Shown: piece after piece, positions 1-8,204 of the stretch | Layout of the letters: each line of letters opens with the position of its first letter | Numbering within the stretch: position 1 is the stretch's first letter | Assembly (NCBI RefSeq): GCF_019740355.2 | Contig: NZ_CP091819.1 | Coordinates: forward strand, 1,116,001 to 1,180,000 | Reading direction: 5' to 3' | From: Paracrocinitomix mangrovi | Lineage (GTDB): Bacteria > Bacteroidota > Bacteroidia > Flavobacteriales_D > Crocinitomicaceae | DNA: 64,000 nt | The notes under the pieces: model-generated | What the model saw: only the letters and a program-made list of their open reading frames with translations | What the model was told of the DNA's origin: nothing | The model's database searches: none | Program-made: the position numbers and the translations under genes

Positions 1-654
1 ATTAATAACATAAGGTCTGCCCGGCTTGATATAGTATTTAACGGTCGCCTTTTTCTTTTTGGGTTTTAGGTATTCAATTGAATCCGTAATCTCAGCATAT
101 CTAAATCCTTTCTGAGATAGAAAAATCTTCATCTGATCTTCACATTTGTGAATTTTAGCTGTGTCCACAATTACAGGCGCTTCGCCCCAACGAGTTCTTA
201 CCCAATGTCTCCAACCCAATTTTACATCCTTAGGTTTATATACTTTTTGACGGTAATACTCCTTGCCTTTTTCTCTTGCCTTCTTGATTCGTTTTTCATT
301 AACCTCATTGACTTTTTTACGCTTCTTTTCAACCTTTTTATCGTGCTTTACTTTTTTGCGCTCAACCTGTTTGTTGTATTTGTTTGTGTCAATGCTGTTA
401 TAGAATCTCAGTTTGAACTTCATCCCTAGAAACTTAGAATTTCTTCTAGGTTGAACTAACTCTTCTACCTCCCATTCTTTGATTTGGGGATGACTTTCTT
501 CCCATTCTGCCGTAGAATCGCCATCTGCCATGTAATAGATTTCACTTTTCTTTAAAAGATACTTTCCATCAGGCACATATTTAGCTTGTCTACAGCTGGT
601 AATCACTAATCCAAGCAATAAAAACATGAAATATTTGAAAAACCGAAGATCCAT
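1..654 (-). CDS. TamL-like outer membrane assembly lipoprotein, N-terminal part (runs off the left edge)
   Basis: Only the first 218 residues are in the window; the C-terminal part lies left of base 1. The protein starts at ATG 654 with a lipoprotein signal peptide (hydrophobic stretch then VITSC, lipid-carrying Cys about residue 21). The reading YVPDGKYLLKK right after it, and the later segment QPRRNSKFLGMKFKLRFYN, match what is known of the Bacteroidota BamA/TamA-type lipoproteins (TamL), whose mature part has POTRA domains followed by a 16-stranded barrel. A long Lys/Arg/Glu-rich stretch (about residues 95-130) interrupts the first domain, which is also common in the family. It is divergent from an RNA methyltransferase gene 76 bases away, a neighbourhood I recall from other flavobacteria. 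The barrel cannot be checked here. Confidence 0.8.
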   Translation of the reverse strand, partial: MDLRFFKYFMFLLLGLVITSCRQAKYVPDGKYLLKKSEIYYMADGDSTAEWEESHPQIKEWEVEELVQPRRNSKFLGMKFKLRFYNSIDTNKYNKQVERKKVKHDKKVEKKRKKVNEVNEKRIKKAREKGKEYYRQKVYKPKDVKLGWRHWVRTRWGEAPVIVDTAKIHKCEDQMKIFLSQKGFRYAEITDSIEYLKPKKKKATVKYYIKPGRPYVIN

Positions 655-663
655 TTATAAATC

Positions 664-671
664 TATCTTTG
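664..671 (+). promoter_or_regulatory. Bacteroidota -7 element (TATCTTTG)
   Basis: An exact TANNTTTG match on the plus strand, 59 bases before the ATG of the RNA methyltransferase. No clear TTTG -33 partner is visible. It is the best promoter candidate in the 76-base divergent gap. Confidence 0.5.
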
Positions 672-730
672 CAGTAGCCTATTTTTAGTGATTAATGTTG
701 CTAACACAGACAAAAATAACCGAATAAAAG

Positions 731-1465
731 ATGTCTCTCTCAAAAAATGAAATAAAATTGCTTAAAAGCCTGCAACAGAAAAAATTCAGGAATTCTGAAC
801 AAACTTTTGTAGTAGAGGGAATCAAAATGGTAAATGAGCTTTTGAAATCTGAAAAACAAGAGATTACAGCCATTTATCACACAGCTGAATATGAAACCAA
901 TCATCCAAAAGCAAGGCTTATTTCTAAAGGAGAATTGGAACGCATATCTGGATTAAAATCACCAAATGCGGTGTTAGCTACAGTTAAAATTCCAGATGAA
1001 AAACAACTTAATACCCCAAATGATTCTTTTGTAATCCTATTAGACAATGTGAATGATCCGGGAAATCTTGGAACGATTATTAGAACTGCCGATTGGTTTG
1101 GAATTAATACAGTAATTTGTTCTGAAGACACCGTTGATTGCTATAATCCAAAGGTGGTACAATCTTCAATGGGAGCAATTTTTAGACAAGAAATAAGCTA
1201 CTTAAACTTAATGGATGCTGTTAAAAAATTAATTGCAGCAGGATACACAATTCTTGGAGCTGATATGGATGGGGAGGATTTATACACTTATAATTTTCCT
1301 GATAAATGTGCCTTGATAATGGGGTCTGAATCGCACGGATTATCTGATGAATTAAAGTCGCATCTTACCAGAATTACGATTCCAAAATTTGGTGATACAG
1401 AGTCTTTAAATGTTGCTCAGGCTGCAGGGATTATTATGTCTGCTTACCGAATGAAAAAGCAGTAA
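731..1465 (+). CDS. TrmH/SpoU-family RNA 2'-O-methyltransferase
   Basis: A 244-residue SPOUT-class methyltransferase predicted to methylate a ribose 2'-OH in rRNA or tRNA using S-adenosylmethionine. The N-terminal part (residues 1-85) resembles the L30e-like substrate-binding domain found in RlmB/TrmH-type enzymes, including the FVVEG segment. The three SpoU motifs are all present: DNVNDPGNLGTIIRTADWFG (about 105-124, with the N/R pair), LIMGSESHGLS (about 195-205) and IPKFGDTESLNVAQAAGIIM (about 217-236), which form the knotted cofactor site. Length is normal for the family. It ends exactly where the opposing propeller gene ends. The exact RNA target (RlmB, TrmH or other) cannot be decided from sequence, so no symbol is given. 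Confidence 0.9.
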   Translation: MSLSKNEIKLLKSLQQKKFRNSEQTFVVEGIKMVNELLKSEKQEITAIYHTAEYETNHPKARLISKGELERISGLKSPNAVLATVKIPDEKQLNTPNDSFVILLDNVNDPGNLGTIIRTADWFGINTVICSEDTVDCYNPKVVQSSMGAIFRQEISYLNLMDAVKKLIAAGYTILGADMDGEDLYTYNFPDKCALIMGSESHGLSDELKSHLTRITIPKFGDTESLNVAQAAGIIMSAYRMKKQ

Positions 1466-3085
1466 TTATCTTTTTAAAACCCAAACCGAATAACCTGTAT
1501 CTGCTTTAATCTTTCCAATGTTGTCATCTGCTGATTCACGGTTGTCAAAACATGCCACAGAAACATAATTTAGGTTCCCATTTAATATTTGTGCGGCGTA
1601 ACCCTTATCAACCAACTCTGTCATTCTTCCCTTTGCATTATTGATGTCTGAAAAAGAACCGGCAATTAAATGATATTTGCATGTACCTGAACTAGGTTCA
1701 ATAACTGTTTGTTTAACAAAGTCACGTTTTGCTAATGGTTTAATTGGTTTTTTGTTGCTGAACACCACCGGCAGCACTTCATTTTCTTCTATTTCCTCTT
1801 CTATCTCATTTGTTTCAACCATTAGATCCTCCTCCACTAACTCATCCTCATTTTCAGATGATTCTCGGACATTTGGTTTCCAGAATGATGACAAATCATA
1901 TCCAAACAAAGAAGTTCCGTGATGCAAACTATCCAAATGAAAATCCTTAAAAATCTCAATCTTACCTGAATAGCAAGCCACCCAAATTTCTGAATCATCC
2001 CAATTACCACAAATCCCAATTGGTTTATCTCCAGTTTTTACTTCTTCTACAACCTCCATTGAACGCGTTGAAATCTTAGAAAAAGAATGGTCAAAATAAT
2101 TTACTACGTATAAGAAGTCATCTTTAGGTGACATGCACATACTTCTGGGACCTGATTGTGTTTTACAATAACTTTTTTGACCAGAAAACCTATTATACCT
2201 TAATACTGATCTGGCAGAATTTAAAGAGACGTAAAGACAAGAATCTGAATTTCCCAAAATCAAATGACGGGGTGATTTTCCTACATTCTCAATATAACTC
2301 ACCTGATAACTATCTAAATTGATTTCAGCCACTTTTGTAGAACCCATAACAGTAACAAATGCCGTTTTACTATCCGCAGTAATAGCTATTCCTCTTGGGT
2401 GGGCTCCTACGGTAATTCGCTCAACTTCCTTTTCCGTGTTTAAATCCACTACTGAAACATCACTGCTGGTCCAATTACTGACCAATAACTTATTTTGATC
2501 AGGTGTGATAGCCAAATACTTAGGAATAGCACCTACCTGTACGACATTTTCAATTTCAAATGTGGCTGAATTTATCTTGTATAAAAAGCCCGGGTCATAT
2601 TCTTTTCCGATACATCCATCACAACCGGGTTTTTCAAAACCATCCCCTTCCATATTGTAATTGGATACCCAAAGATACTTTCCGTCCTTTGTAAATGCGG
2701 CTTCTACAGGAGCCCCCAGATAGTTATCGTCTTTGTATTGATTAAATCCAAAAGCATTTAGGTTAACAGCATCACGGATTTTGGCTTTTCTATTACCGTT
2801 TTCATCATAAATGGTAATGGTATGCCTGTACATCATGTTTTGAGCTGCAAATAAGCCTGTACCACTAGCCACAACAGATTTAGGAGAGATCCCATCTCTG
2901 ATTTCATGTTTTTTAATGATTCTTTTGGATTGCGCCGAGACCGAAAAAGTAAGAATACAGGCTACTAAGAGTCCAGAATAAGCTGTAACTCGTTGATGCT
3001 TTTTACTTTTTCTTGCTGTCCCTCCTTGTTGTAAGCGAAGGTCAGATTTGTAAGCATCCTTTTTAGTATTTCTGTATTTGAACAC
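1466..3085 (-). CDS. Secreted YVTN-type beta-propeller protein with C-terminal SPOR domain
   Basis: A 539-residue protein. After a long basic N-terminus there is a hydrophobic segment ending in VSAQ, a likely signal peptide (cleavage near residue 52). Residues about 65-385 form a beta-propeller with YVTN/NHL-like blades (recurring ITPDQNKLLVSN, GAHPRGIAITADS, GKSPRHLILG patterns). A strongly acidic linker (about 410-440) leads to a SPOR domain (about 470-539, starting YHLIAGSFSDINNAKGR), the fold that binds denuded septal peptidoglycan glycans. This suggests a periplasmic or envelope protein tied to cell-wall sites; the propeller ligand is unknown. The only in-frame start before the signal peptide is GTG 3085, which places 121 bases inside the upstream SirB1-like gene, an unusually long overlap. 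A later start would lose the signal peptide. Confidence 0.8.
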   Translation of the reverse strand: MFKYRNTKKDAYKSDLRLQQGGTARKSKKHQRVTAYSGLLVACILTFSVSAQSKRIIKKHEIRDGISPKSVVASGTGLFAAQNMMYRHTITIYDENGNRKAKIRDAVNLNAFGFNQYKDDNYLGAPVEAAFTKDGKYLWVSNYNMEGDGFEKPGCDGCIGKEYDPGFLYKINSATFEIENVVQVGAIPKYLAITPDQNKLLVSNWTSSDVSVVDLNTEKEVERITVGAHPRGIAITADSKTAFVTVMGSTKVAEINLDSYQVSYIENVGKSPRHLILGNSDSCLYVSLNSARSVLRYNRFSGQKSYCKTQSGPRSMCMSPKDDFLYVVNYFDHSFSKISTRSMEVVEEVKTGDKPIGICGNWDDSEIWVACYSGKIEIFKDFHLDSLHHGTSLFGYDLSSFWKPNVRESSENEDELVEEDLMVETNEIEEEIEENEVLPVVFSNKKPIKPLAKRDFVKQTVIEPSSGTCKYHLIAGSFSDINNAKGRMTELVDKGYAAQILNGNLNYVSVACFDNRESADDNIGKIKADTGYSVWVLKR

Positions 3086-3867
3086 GGTTCAAAATAATTC
3101 TTCTGCAAAGGCAAATTTAAGCTACGTAGGTAATTTTCAATCTCATTGTGGTCAAAAATACGCCCTTTGCTAAAAGGATTGATGTAGAAAAGTATGTTTC
3201 TATCATCACTCATTCCCAGCATTTTCAAGGTTTGAAACTCATCTACAAAACCTAATACAAAGTGATTTGGCAAATTCACTCCATAAATAGGAATTTGAAG
3301 CTTTTGCGCTATAACTGAGTACAATATAGATAATGAAAGAGGATTTCCCTTACGTGAAGTGATAACTTCGTTGATGTAACTATTTTCTGCTGCGTAAAAA
3401 TTATTTTTAGACGAAGTAAAGCCACAAATGTCAAACAAAACGTGATTAAAGATTTTTACGATTTCAAAAGCAGTATTGTCTTCATTTATCTCTAACCAAA
3501 CTTTTTGTTTGATACTCTCCAGTTCTTGTTCTACTCTTTTTTCGTCAACGTCCGGATACTGAAATTTAGATACAATTAAAGCTCCCTTTAACAAATCTCT
3601 GGTAGAAGACTTTCTCCATTGTTCCAATTCAATTTTAACCTGATTAAAATATATTTCTTTGATAATATCTCTTAATCGATCTTCGTGATCCAGGTCAAAA
3701 GCAAATTGTTGCTGTCTAATTTCAATGGTGTTTTCTAAAGATGTTACGACATCTTTACCCATTTCAATCAACCTTGATTTAACATGTCCAAAAACATTTG
3801 GATCTGGATCTTCAACTAGTCTTATTAAGGCTGCTAATTGTGTTGTATCTGTGTTCAATGTATCCAC
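2965..3867 (-). CDS. SirB1-like transglutaminase-core protein
   Basis: About 300 residues resembling the SirB1/transglutaminase-like core family, seen in the conserved helical N-terminal segment (LAALIRLVEDPDPNVFGHV), the central NSYINEVITSRKGNPLSLSILY block and the following PIYGVNLPNHFVLGF block. Family members are of uncertain biochemical role and often lack a full protease triad. No ATG precedes the conserved start. Candidate starts are TTG 3891, GTG 3867 and TTG 3858. I choose GTG 3867 because an exact TANNTTTG promoter element ends 5 bases before it, which would place a start at 3891 upstream of the transcript. The C-terminal 40 codons overlap the next gene in another frame. Confidence 0.75.
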   Translation of the reverse strand: MDTLNTDTTQLAALIRLVEDPDPNVFGHVKSRLIEMGKDVVTSLENTIEIRQQQFAFDLDHEDRLRDIIKEIYFNQVKIELEQWRKSSTRDLLKGALIVSKFQYPDVDEKRVEQELESIKQKVWLEINEDNTAFEIVKIFNHVLFDICGFTSSKNNFYAAENSYINEVITSRKGNPLSLSILYSVIAQKLQIPIYGVNLPNHFVLGFVDEFQTLKMLGMSDDRNILFYINPFSKGRIFDHNEIENYLRSLNLPLQKNYFEPCSNTEILKRMLTNLTFAYNKEGQQEKVKSINELQLILDS

Positions 3868-3872
3868 TGAAA

Positions 3873-3880
3873 CAAATGTA
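3873..3880 (-). promoter_or_regulatory. -7 promoter element (TACATTTG) just before the SirB1-like start
   Basis: Exact TANNTTTG on the minus strand, separated by five bases (TTTCA) from GTG 3867. With transcription expected about 5-7 bases after the element, the mRNA would begin at or next to the start codon. This argues against the longer TTG 3891 reading. Confidence 0.5.
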
Positions 3881-4044
3881 CGGCGGTTCAATGCGGGAAT
3901 AAATTGCTCAGCTCAAATGTTTTACACTTCATAATGTTAGTTTACTTTGATCTTTTCATGAAGACGCAAATCGCAAACCCTTAAAAAAGAAGCGTTTAAA
4001 GCTAAAAATGTAAATGTTAAAAAGTGTGAATTAACAATTGATGT

Positions 4045-4914
4045 TTAATGATGAAGTCTTTCTAACACAGTTTCAATTAATTCCATCATCTGATCCTTAT
4101 AATCAGGCATAAACTTGTTAGAATATCTATTCGCCAAAGCCAGACAGCAAGTAATAGCACTGTGACCCAAGGCATCTGATAAAGCGTACAAAGCCGAAGT
4201 TTCCATTTCAAGATTTGTTGCTCTTGTATCATCCCAAACAAATGTTCTTATGTTTTCTTTGAAATCAGGAATACTTAAAGGAATGCGAATTGCTCTACCT
4301 TGAGGACCATAAAATCCATTTGCTGTAGTTGTAATTCCTTCTTCCATTCCTTCTTTTAATTGCTCTCTCAATCTATCAGAACCTCTTTTTATGTATGGAT
4401 AATTCAACTTATCTCCCCATTTGCTGTGCTTTATAAAGGCATCCATTGCAGATTTTTCGTCATCTGTATATGGCACTTCATAAAAGTTAGCTACACCATC
4501 TAAACCAATTGCGTATTTTGAAATAATATAAGTTCCAGGATCAATATCTTCTTGAAGTGCACCACAAGTTCCTATGCGGATAAAATCTAGTGACACCTTT
4601 TCATCTTTCTCTTTTCTATTCTCCAAATCAATATTGACAACTGCATCAATTTCATTCAATACAATATCTACATTATCTGTGCCTATACCTGTAGAAACTA
4701 CTGACATTGGCTTTCCTTTGTAAGTTCCGGTAATCGTGCTAAACTCTCTGTTTTGATTTTTGAAAGTTATTTTTTCAAAGAAGGTTCCCACCAAATCAAC
4801 TCGATTTTGATCACCTACAAGTATGATTGTTTCAGCAATATCACCGGGACCTATTCCCAAATGATAAATTTTACCGTTTTTATCCAGTGTTAGTTCAGAT
4901 GCCTCAAAAGCCAT
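4045..4914 (-). CDS. Nucleoside phosphorylase (uridine phosphorylase-like, PNP/UDP family)
   Basis: A 289-residue enzyme of the PNP/UDP phosphorylase superfamily, which splits nucleosides with phosphate to base plus (deoxy)ribose-1-phosphate for salvage. Visible signatures are the N-terminal GIGPGDIAETIILVGD strand-loop with the phosphate-binding Gly/Asp segment, MSVVSTGIGTDNVDIVLNE, the core FIRIGTCGAL loop (residues about 130-139), and the late NLEMETSALYAL motif whose Glu-Met-Glu binds the ribose. The length is slightly longer than E. coli Udp, as in other Bacteroidota members. It lies 10 bases downstream of bshC and is probably cotranscribed. Base preference (uridine or purine) cannot be fixed here. 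Confidence 0.88.
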   Translation of the reverse strand: MAFEASELTLDKNGKIYHLGIGPGDIAETIILVGDQNRVDLVGTFFEKITFKNQNREFSTITGTYKGKPMSVVSTGIGTDNVDIVLNEIDAVVNIDLENRKEKDEKVSLDFIRIGTCGALQEDIDPGTYIISKYAIGLDGVANFYEVPYTDDEKSAMDAFIKHSKWGDKLNYPYIKRGSDRLREQLKEGMEEGITTTANGFYGPQGRAIRIPLSIPDFKENIRTFVWDDTRATNLEMETSALYALSDALGHSAITCCLALANRYSNKFMPDYKDQMMELIETVLERLHH

Positions 4915-4924
4915 GTTGTAGTGT

Positions 4925-6514
4925 TTAAATATTGATTAATTGAATCAAAGGAGTTTTTTCAACCTTTAAATTAGTATAAATATCCTTAATTAACTGATCG
5001 TTTTTAAGGTAGTAAGGTAAAAAATTATCGTAGCGTTCCTGAAAACTATTCTCTGGGTAAAAATTATCCCTAACACGCACTAATTGTTTTTGTACTTTTT
5101 CGTGTTTTGCTTTCTCTGCTTTGATAATTTTTGATTCTATTTTTTCAATGCTATTGACCATTTTGGCAAATTCTGCCTCAACCATTTGAGCTAATCCTTC
5201 ATTGACTTTGTACACTTTCTCAAGCACAGCACTTTTTGACTTCATCAACAATGATTCAGCTTCTGTCAATTGTAAATCTGCATCAGCATTTTCAATAGCA
5301 ATATCTTTAATTAAATGCTCTACTCCTAACTTCAAATCAAACAAAGAGATGTCTAATTCATTCAACAAGTCTACTTGTGGTTGATTGTAGAGAATTGCTG
5401 AATCTCTTAACCTCAGCATTGGAAACACCACATTGTGTTTCTCAAACATTGCTTTTAATTGACACCAATAAGCAATCTCTCCACCTCCACCTACATAAAC
5501 AAGGTTTGGTAAAATCACTTCTTGGTATAATGGACGATATAATGCATTGGGGGAAAATTGTGCCGGTTGCTTTCTAATCAATTCAACTAAATCGTCTTTT
5601 GAATATGATTGACCGTCAAATTCGAATCTATCTTCATTAAGGGCAATTCGTTCTCTAACTCCATCTTTATGGATGTAAAACAAATTACATTCTCTTACAA
5701 AAACCTGTTGATGATAACCTTTTGATTCCAACTCTTCATCTGATTTCTGTACTGTTTCAAATCCAATTTGATTTTCCACTTCCAGAATCATGTGTTCAGC
5801 AAAAAATGACTTTAATTCAGGGTCATCTCCGTCTAAAATCACCAAACCATAATCACCCAACAATTCATTCATCAATTGTCTTGTAGCTTCAGTAAGATTC
5901 GAGGTATTTCTGTAGATATCCGTGAAATTCTTTAGCACTTCTTGTGCTTTTGGATCTTGAAAAAAACCTTCAATTTCACTTAGAAAAGGCTCAATTTGCG
6001 CAGTACTTATTCTCCCAGTCACAAGATTCTCTTGCCCTTCTTTTTCCCACTGCACTGCTTTACCAAAGAGATGGATCTTACTAATTTCTTCAAAATCATG
6101 ATCCTCTGTGGCCATCCAAAAAACCGGAACAAAGTTGTAGGTTGGATGAATTTCTTTAAGCTGATTCGCAATTTTAATTACTTGAACAGCTTTGTAAATA
6201 CTGTACAATGGACCAGTCATCAAATTAAGTTGATGCCCCGTTGTTATTGTAAATGTATTCTCAGATTGTAGTGACTCAATGTGACATTTTGTTTGAACAG
6301 AGAGTTGAACATCCTTGTTTTGCTCATTCAAAACCTTGTAAAGTACTTTTCTTTTTTCTTCACTAAAGTTCTTTTCATTGATTTGATCGATTATCGCATT
6401 GAAATCAAAAAATCGATTGATGAATGGACGAACTTTTTCACTTTCAGCTACTAAATCTCTAACCAGCTGTGAAGACATTTTAAGTTCTTCAAAGGAATAT
6501 GAATCTTTAAGCAT
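4925..6514 (-). CDS. bshC: Bacillithiol biosynthesis cysteine-adding enzyme
   Basis: A 529-residue BshC homologue, proposed to join cysteine to glucosaminyl-malate in the last step of bacillithiol synthesis. Family signatures are the ITTGHQLNLMTGPLY segment (about residues 92-106, including the HIGH-like motif of this nucleotidyltransferase-fold enzyme), VPVFWMATEDHDFEEI (about 127-142), and the YVGGGGEIAYWCQLK block (about 340-354), followed by a helical coiled-coil C-terminus. Length matches the family (about 530). Bacillithiol is an established low-molecular-weight thiol in many Bacteroidota, so the gene fits the lineage. The other bsh genes are not in the window. The promoter element is only 4 bases before the ATG, suggesting a leaderless message. 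Confidence 0.92.
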   Translation of the reverse strand: MLKDSYSFEELKMSSQLVRDLVAESEKVRPFINRFFDFNAIIDQINEKNFSEEKRKVLYKVLNEQNKDVQLSVQTKCHIESLQSENTFTITTGHQLNLMTGPLYSIYKAVQVIKIANQLKEIHPTYNFVPVFWMATEDHDFEEISKIHLFGKAVQWEKEGQENLVTGRISTAQIEPFLSEIEGFFQDPKAQEVLKNFTDIYRNTSNLTEATRQLMNELLGDYGLVILDGDDPELKSFFAEHMILEVENQIGFETVQKSDEELESKGYHQQVFVRECNLFYIHKDGVRERIALNEDRFEFDGQSYSKDDLVELIRKQPAQFSPNALYRPLYQEVILPNLVYVGGGGEIAYWCQLKAMFEKHNVVFPMLRLRDSAILYNQPQVDLLNELDISLFDLKLGVEHLIKDIAIENADADLQLTEAESLLMKSKSAVLEKVYKVNEGLAQMVEAEFAKMVNSIEKIESKIIKAEKAKHEKVQKQLVRVRDNFYPENSFQERYDNFLPYYLKNDQLIKDIYTNLKVEKTPLIQLINI

Positions 6515-6518
6515 ATTG

Positions 6519-6526
6519 CAAATTTA
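6519..6526 (-). promoter_or_regulatory. bshC -7 element (TAAATTTG)
   Basis: Exact TANNTTTG on the minus strand four bases upstream of the bshC ATG. Eighteen bases further upstream is TTCG, a one-mismatch match to the TTTG -33 element. Together they predict transcription starting at or beside the start codon. Confidence 0.55.
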
Positions 6527-6550
6527 CTTATTCGCAATAACAGACGAACA

Positions 6551-6994
6551 TTAATTTTTTAACTTACCAAGAAAAGGCAAATAAAGGAAAATAAATAATG
6601 CTAAACCTGCAGCAATGAAGTAATCTAAAAGGTTTCCTCTGAATAATAAATATCCAACCATTGTAAGATTTGCCAAGGTATGCATGTAAAAACCTTTTCT
6701 TTTTCCTTTTACCATTTTTCTAATTCCTATCCATCCAACTACTGCGGTAATGATGTACAAACTACAAGTGATATATGACCACATTAGCCATTCAGAAGTT
6801 GACATTTCAGCATCTTGTGCATCATCTACAAACATATCGTTCATATAATAAAGCATCAACATAAAACCAATAGATAAAATAATCAACAACACTTTACCCA
6901 GGTATGAGAACACTGTTATTGATTTGATTCCTTTTGGTGAATTTTTGCCCTCAACTGGAGCTACACTATCCGCTAGATTTTCAACTTCTGACAT
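6551..6994 (-). CDS. Small multi-pass membrane protein of unknown function
   Basis: A 147-residue protein not recognised as a named family. After a polar N-terminus of about 28 residues it has about four hydrophobic segments (about 32-50, 70-91, 104-119 and 122-142), the second and third separated by a basic KMVKGKRKG loop expected to be cytoplasmic. The acidic loop DDAQDAEMSTSEW would face the periplasm. It sits between bshC and the divergent cyclophilin gene with no obvious functional link. No exact promoter match was seen in the 168-base upstream gap. Confidence 0.7.
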   Translation of the reverse strand: MSEVENLADSVAPVEGKNSPKGIKSITVFSYLGKVLLIILSIGFMLMLYYMNDMFVDDAQDAEMSTSEWLMWSYITCSLYIITAVVGWIGIRKMVKGKRKGFYMHTLANLTMVGYLLFRGNLLDYFIAAGLALFIFLYLPFLGKLKN

Positions 6995-7162
6995 ATGTCT
7001 TAAATTTTAAGGGTTAAATTTTACTATTTGTTTTACGACAAACTTTGTCAATAATAATAATTATTCCCGGTTCTGTATAGAATGTTAAATTCTTTAAATC
7101 CAATTAATAAAAAAAATGCCTTAGAATGATTAATCTTGTATTAAGAAAATTGAAAAATTAAG

Positions 7163-7594
7163 ATGAAAGCAACGATCGTTACAAACAAAGGTACAATGAC
7201 AGCAGAGTTGTACGACAAAGAAACGCCGATTACAGTTGAAAACTTCACCAAACTTGCTAAAGACGGATTTTATGACGGGCTTACTTGGCACCGTGTGATT
7301 CCTAACTTTGTTATTCAGGGTGGATGTCCTGAAGGTACAGGTAGAGGTGGACCAGGTTACTCAATTAAATGTGAAGTTAATGCTGAAAAGCAATATCACG
7401 ACAGAGGAGTATTATCAATGGCTCACGCAGGTAGAGATACCGGTGGTTCTCAATTCTTTATTTGCCATAGTAGAGACAATACTGCTCACCTTGACGGTAA
7501 CCACACTTGCTTCGGTAAAGTAATCGAAGGATTAGATGTAATTGACGCTATAGTAGAAGGTGATACTATAGAGAGCATCACAATAGAAGATTAA
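7163..7594 (+). CDS. Cyclophilin-type peptidyl-prolyl cis-trans isomerase, cytoplasmic
   Basis: A 143-residue single-domain cyclophilin with no signal peptide, so probably cytoplasmic and PpiB-like. Hallmarks: [21 protein letters not shown] (about 37-57) containing the catalytic Arg of the HRVIP motif, [28 protein letters not shown] (about 84-100) with the GSQFF active-site strand, and [21 protein letters not shown]. This is the short compact form without insertions. A TANNTTTG-like element with one mismatch (TAATCTTG, 7131-7138) is the only promoter candidate. It converges on a small lipoprotein gene with three bases between them. Confidence 0.93.
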   Translation: MKATIVTNKGTMTAELYDKETPITVENFTKLAKDGFYDGLTWHRVIPNFVIQGGCPEGTGRGGPGYSIKCEVNAEKQYHDRGVLSMAHAGRDTGGSQFFICHSRDNTAHLDGNHTCFGKVIEGLDVIDAIVEGDTIESITIED

Positions 7595-7596
7595 TA

Positions 7597-7857
7597 TTAC
7601 TCTTCAGTAATTTTTGCTGCTACCTCAGGGCAATTTTCCTCTAGTGCTTCACTGAAGCCTTCATCTGCGAAAGTTTCTCCGGGGTAGTTAGCTTCTACTT
7701 TAATATTACACTCGTAGTAGTCGATATCAAAATCTCCAAATTCGGCTTTTTCAATACAATCACACAATTCTTTTGCAGCTTTAGTTTGTTCTTCACTAGC
7801 TCCACCACAAGCCACAAAAATTAAAGTAATTGGAAGTACTAAGAAAATTCGTTTCAT
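7597..7857 (-). CDS. Small cysteine-containing lipoprotein of unknown function
   Basis: An 86-residue protein with a lipoprotein signal peptide (hydrophobic core then IFVAC, acylated Cys at residue 17) and a short acidic mature domain. The mature part has four further Cys (LCDC, YECN, NCPE), which could form two disulfides in the periplasm. I do not recognise the family; it resembles other short Bacteroidota lipoproteins with a KELCDCIEKA-like helix. No partner gene is suggested by context. Confidence 0.65.
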   Translation of the reverse strand: MKRIFLVLPITLIFVACGGASEEQTKAAKELCDCIEKAEFGDFDIDYYECNIKVEANYPGETFADEGFSEALEENCPEVAAKITEE

Positions 7858-7907
7858 AATTTAATCTGAGTTTTGCTACTAATATAAGGTTTCTTATTTA
7901 ATCATTT

Positions 7908-8204
7908 TTAAGCCAAATAGATATCTGTAATGATATCAAATCCGGATACTGCATTTATTTTTTTAATGATTTCTGAACGTTTGTGCATCAACTCATCTCT
8001 CATTACGGATGAATTTAATTCAATGTATAAAACACCCTCTTTAATATACTTTTTCTCGGTTCGCTTATTTACAGCCTCCCCCATTATTTCTTCCCACTGG
8101 GACAAGACAGCAGCTTCATGCATTTTTTGGTCTACCCCCATAGCCTTGAGGTATTGCTGCATGGCTTGCTTCATACTTATATGGTCCTTATCAGATTTTG
8201 ACAA
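7908..8204 (-). CDS. DciA-like DUF721 protein
   Basis: A 98-residue DUF721 protein. The family includes DciA, which loads or assists the replicative helicase DnaB in bacteria lacking DnaC. The visible signature is the helix followed by LSQWEEIMGEAVNKRTEKKYI, then a strand-rich half (VLYIELNSSVMRDELMHKRSEIIKKIN) typical of the KH-like fold. The start chosen is TTG 8204, because relatives have a similar polar stretch before this helix; the alternative is ATG 8174. With TTG the gene overlaps recF by 14 bases, suggesting translational coupling. Location next to recF is common for this family. Confidence 0.85.
   Translation of the reverse strand: MSKSDKDHISMKQAMQQYLKAMGVDQKMHEAAVLSQWEEIMGEAVNKRTEKKYIKEGVLYIELNSSVMRDELMHKRSEIIKKINAVSGFDIITDIYLA

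Noticed and set aside
148-429. Open frame on the plus strand with hydrophobic residues (about 93 codons)
   Set aside because: It lies inside the coding part of the TamL-like lipoprotein on the minus strand, has no promoter and its composition follows the opposite strand of a Lys-rich stretch.
3868-3891. Longer start for the SirB1-like gene at TTG 3891
   Set aside because: A promoter element lies between this TTG and the conserved start, so the codon would be upstream of the transcript; kept only as a second choice.
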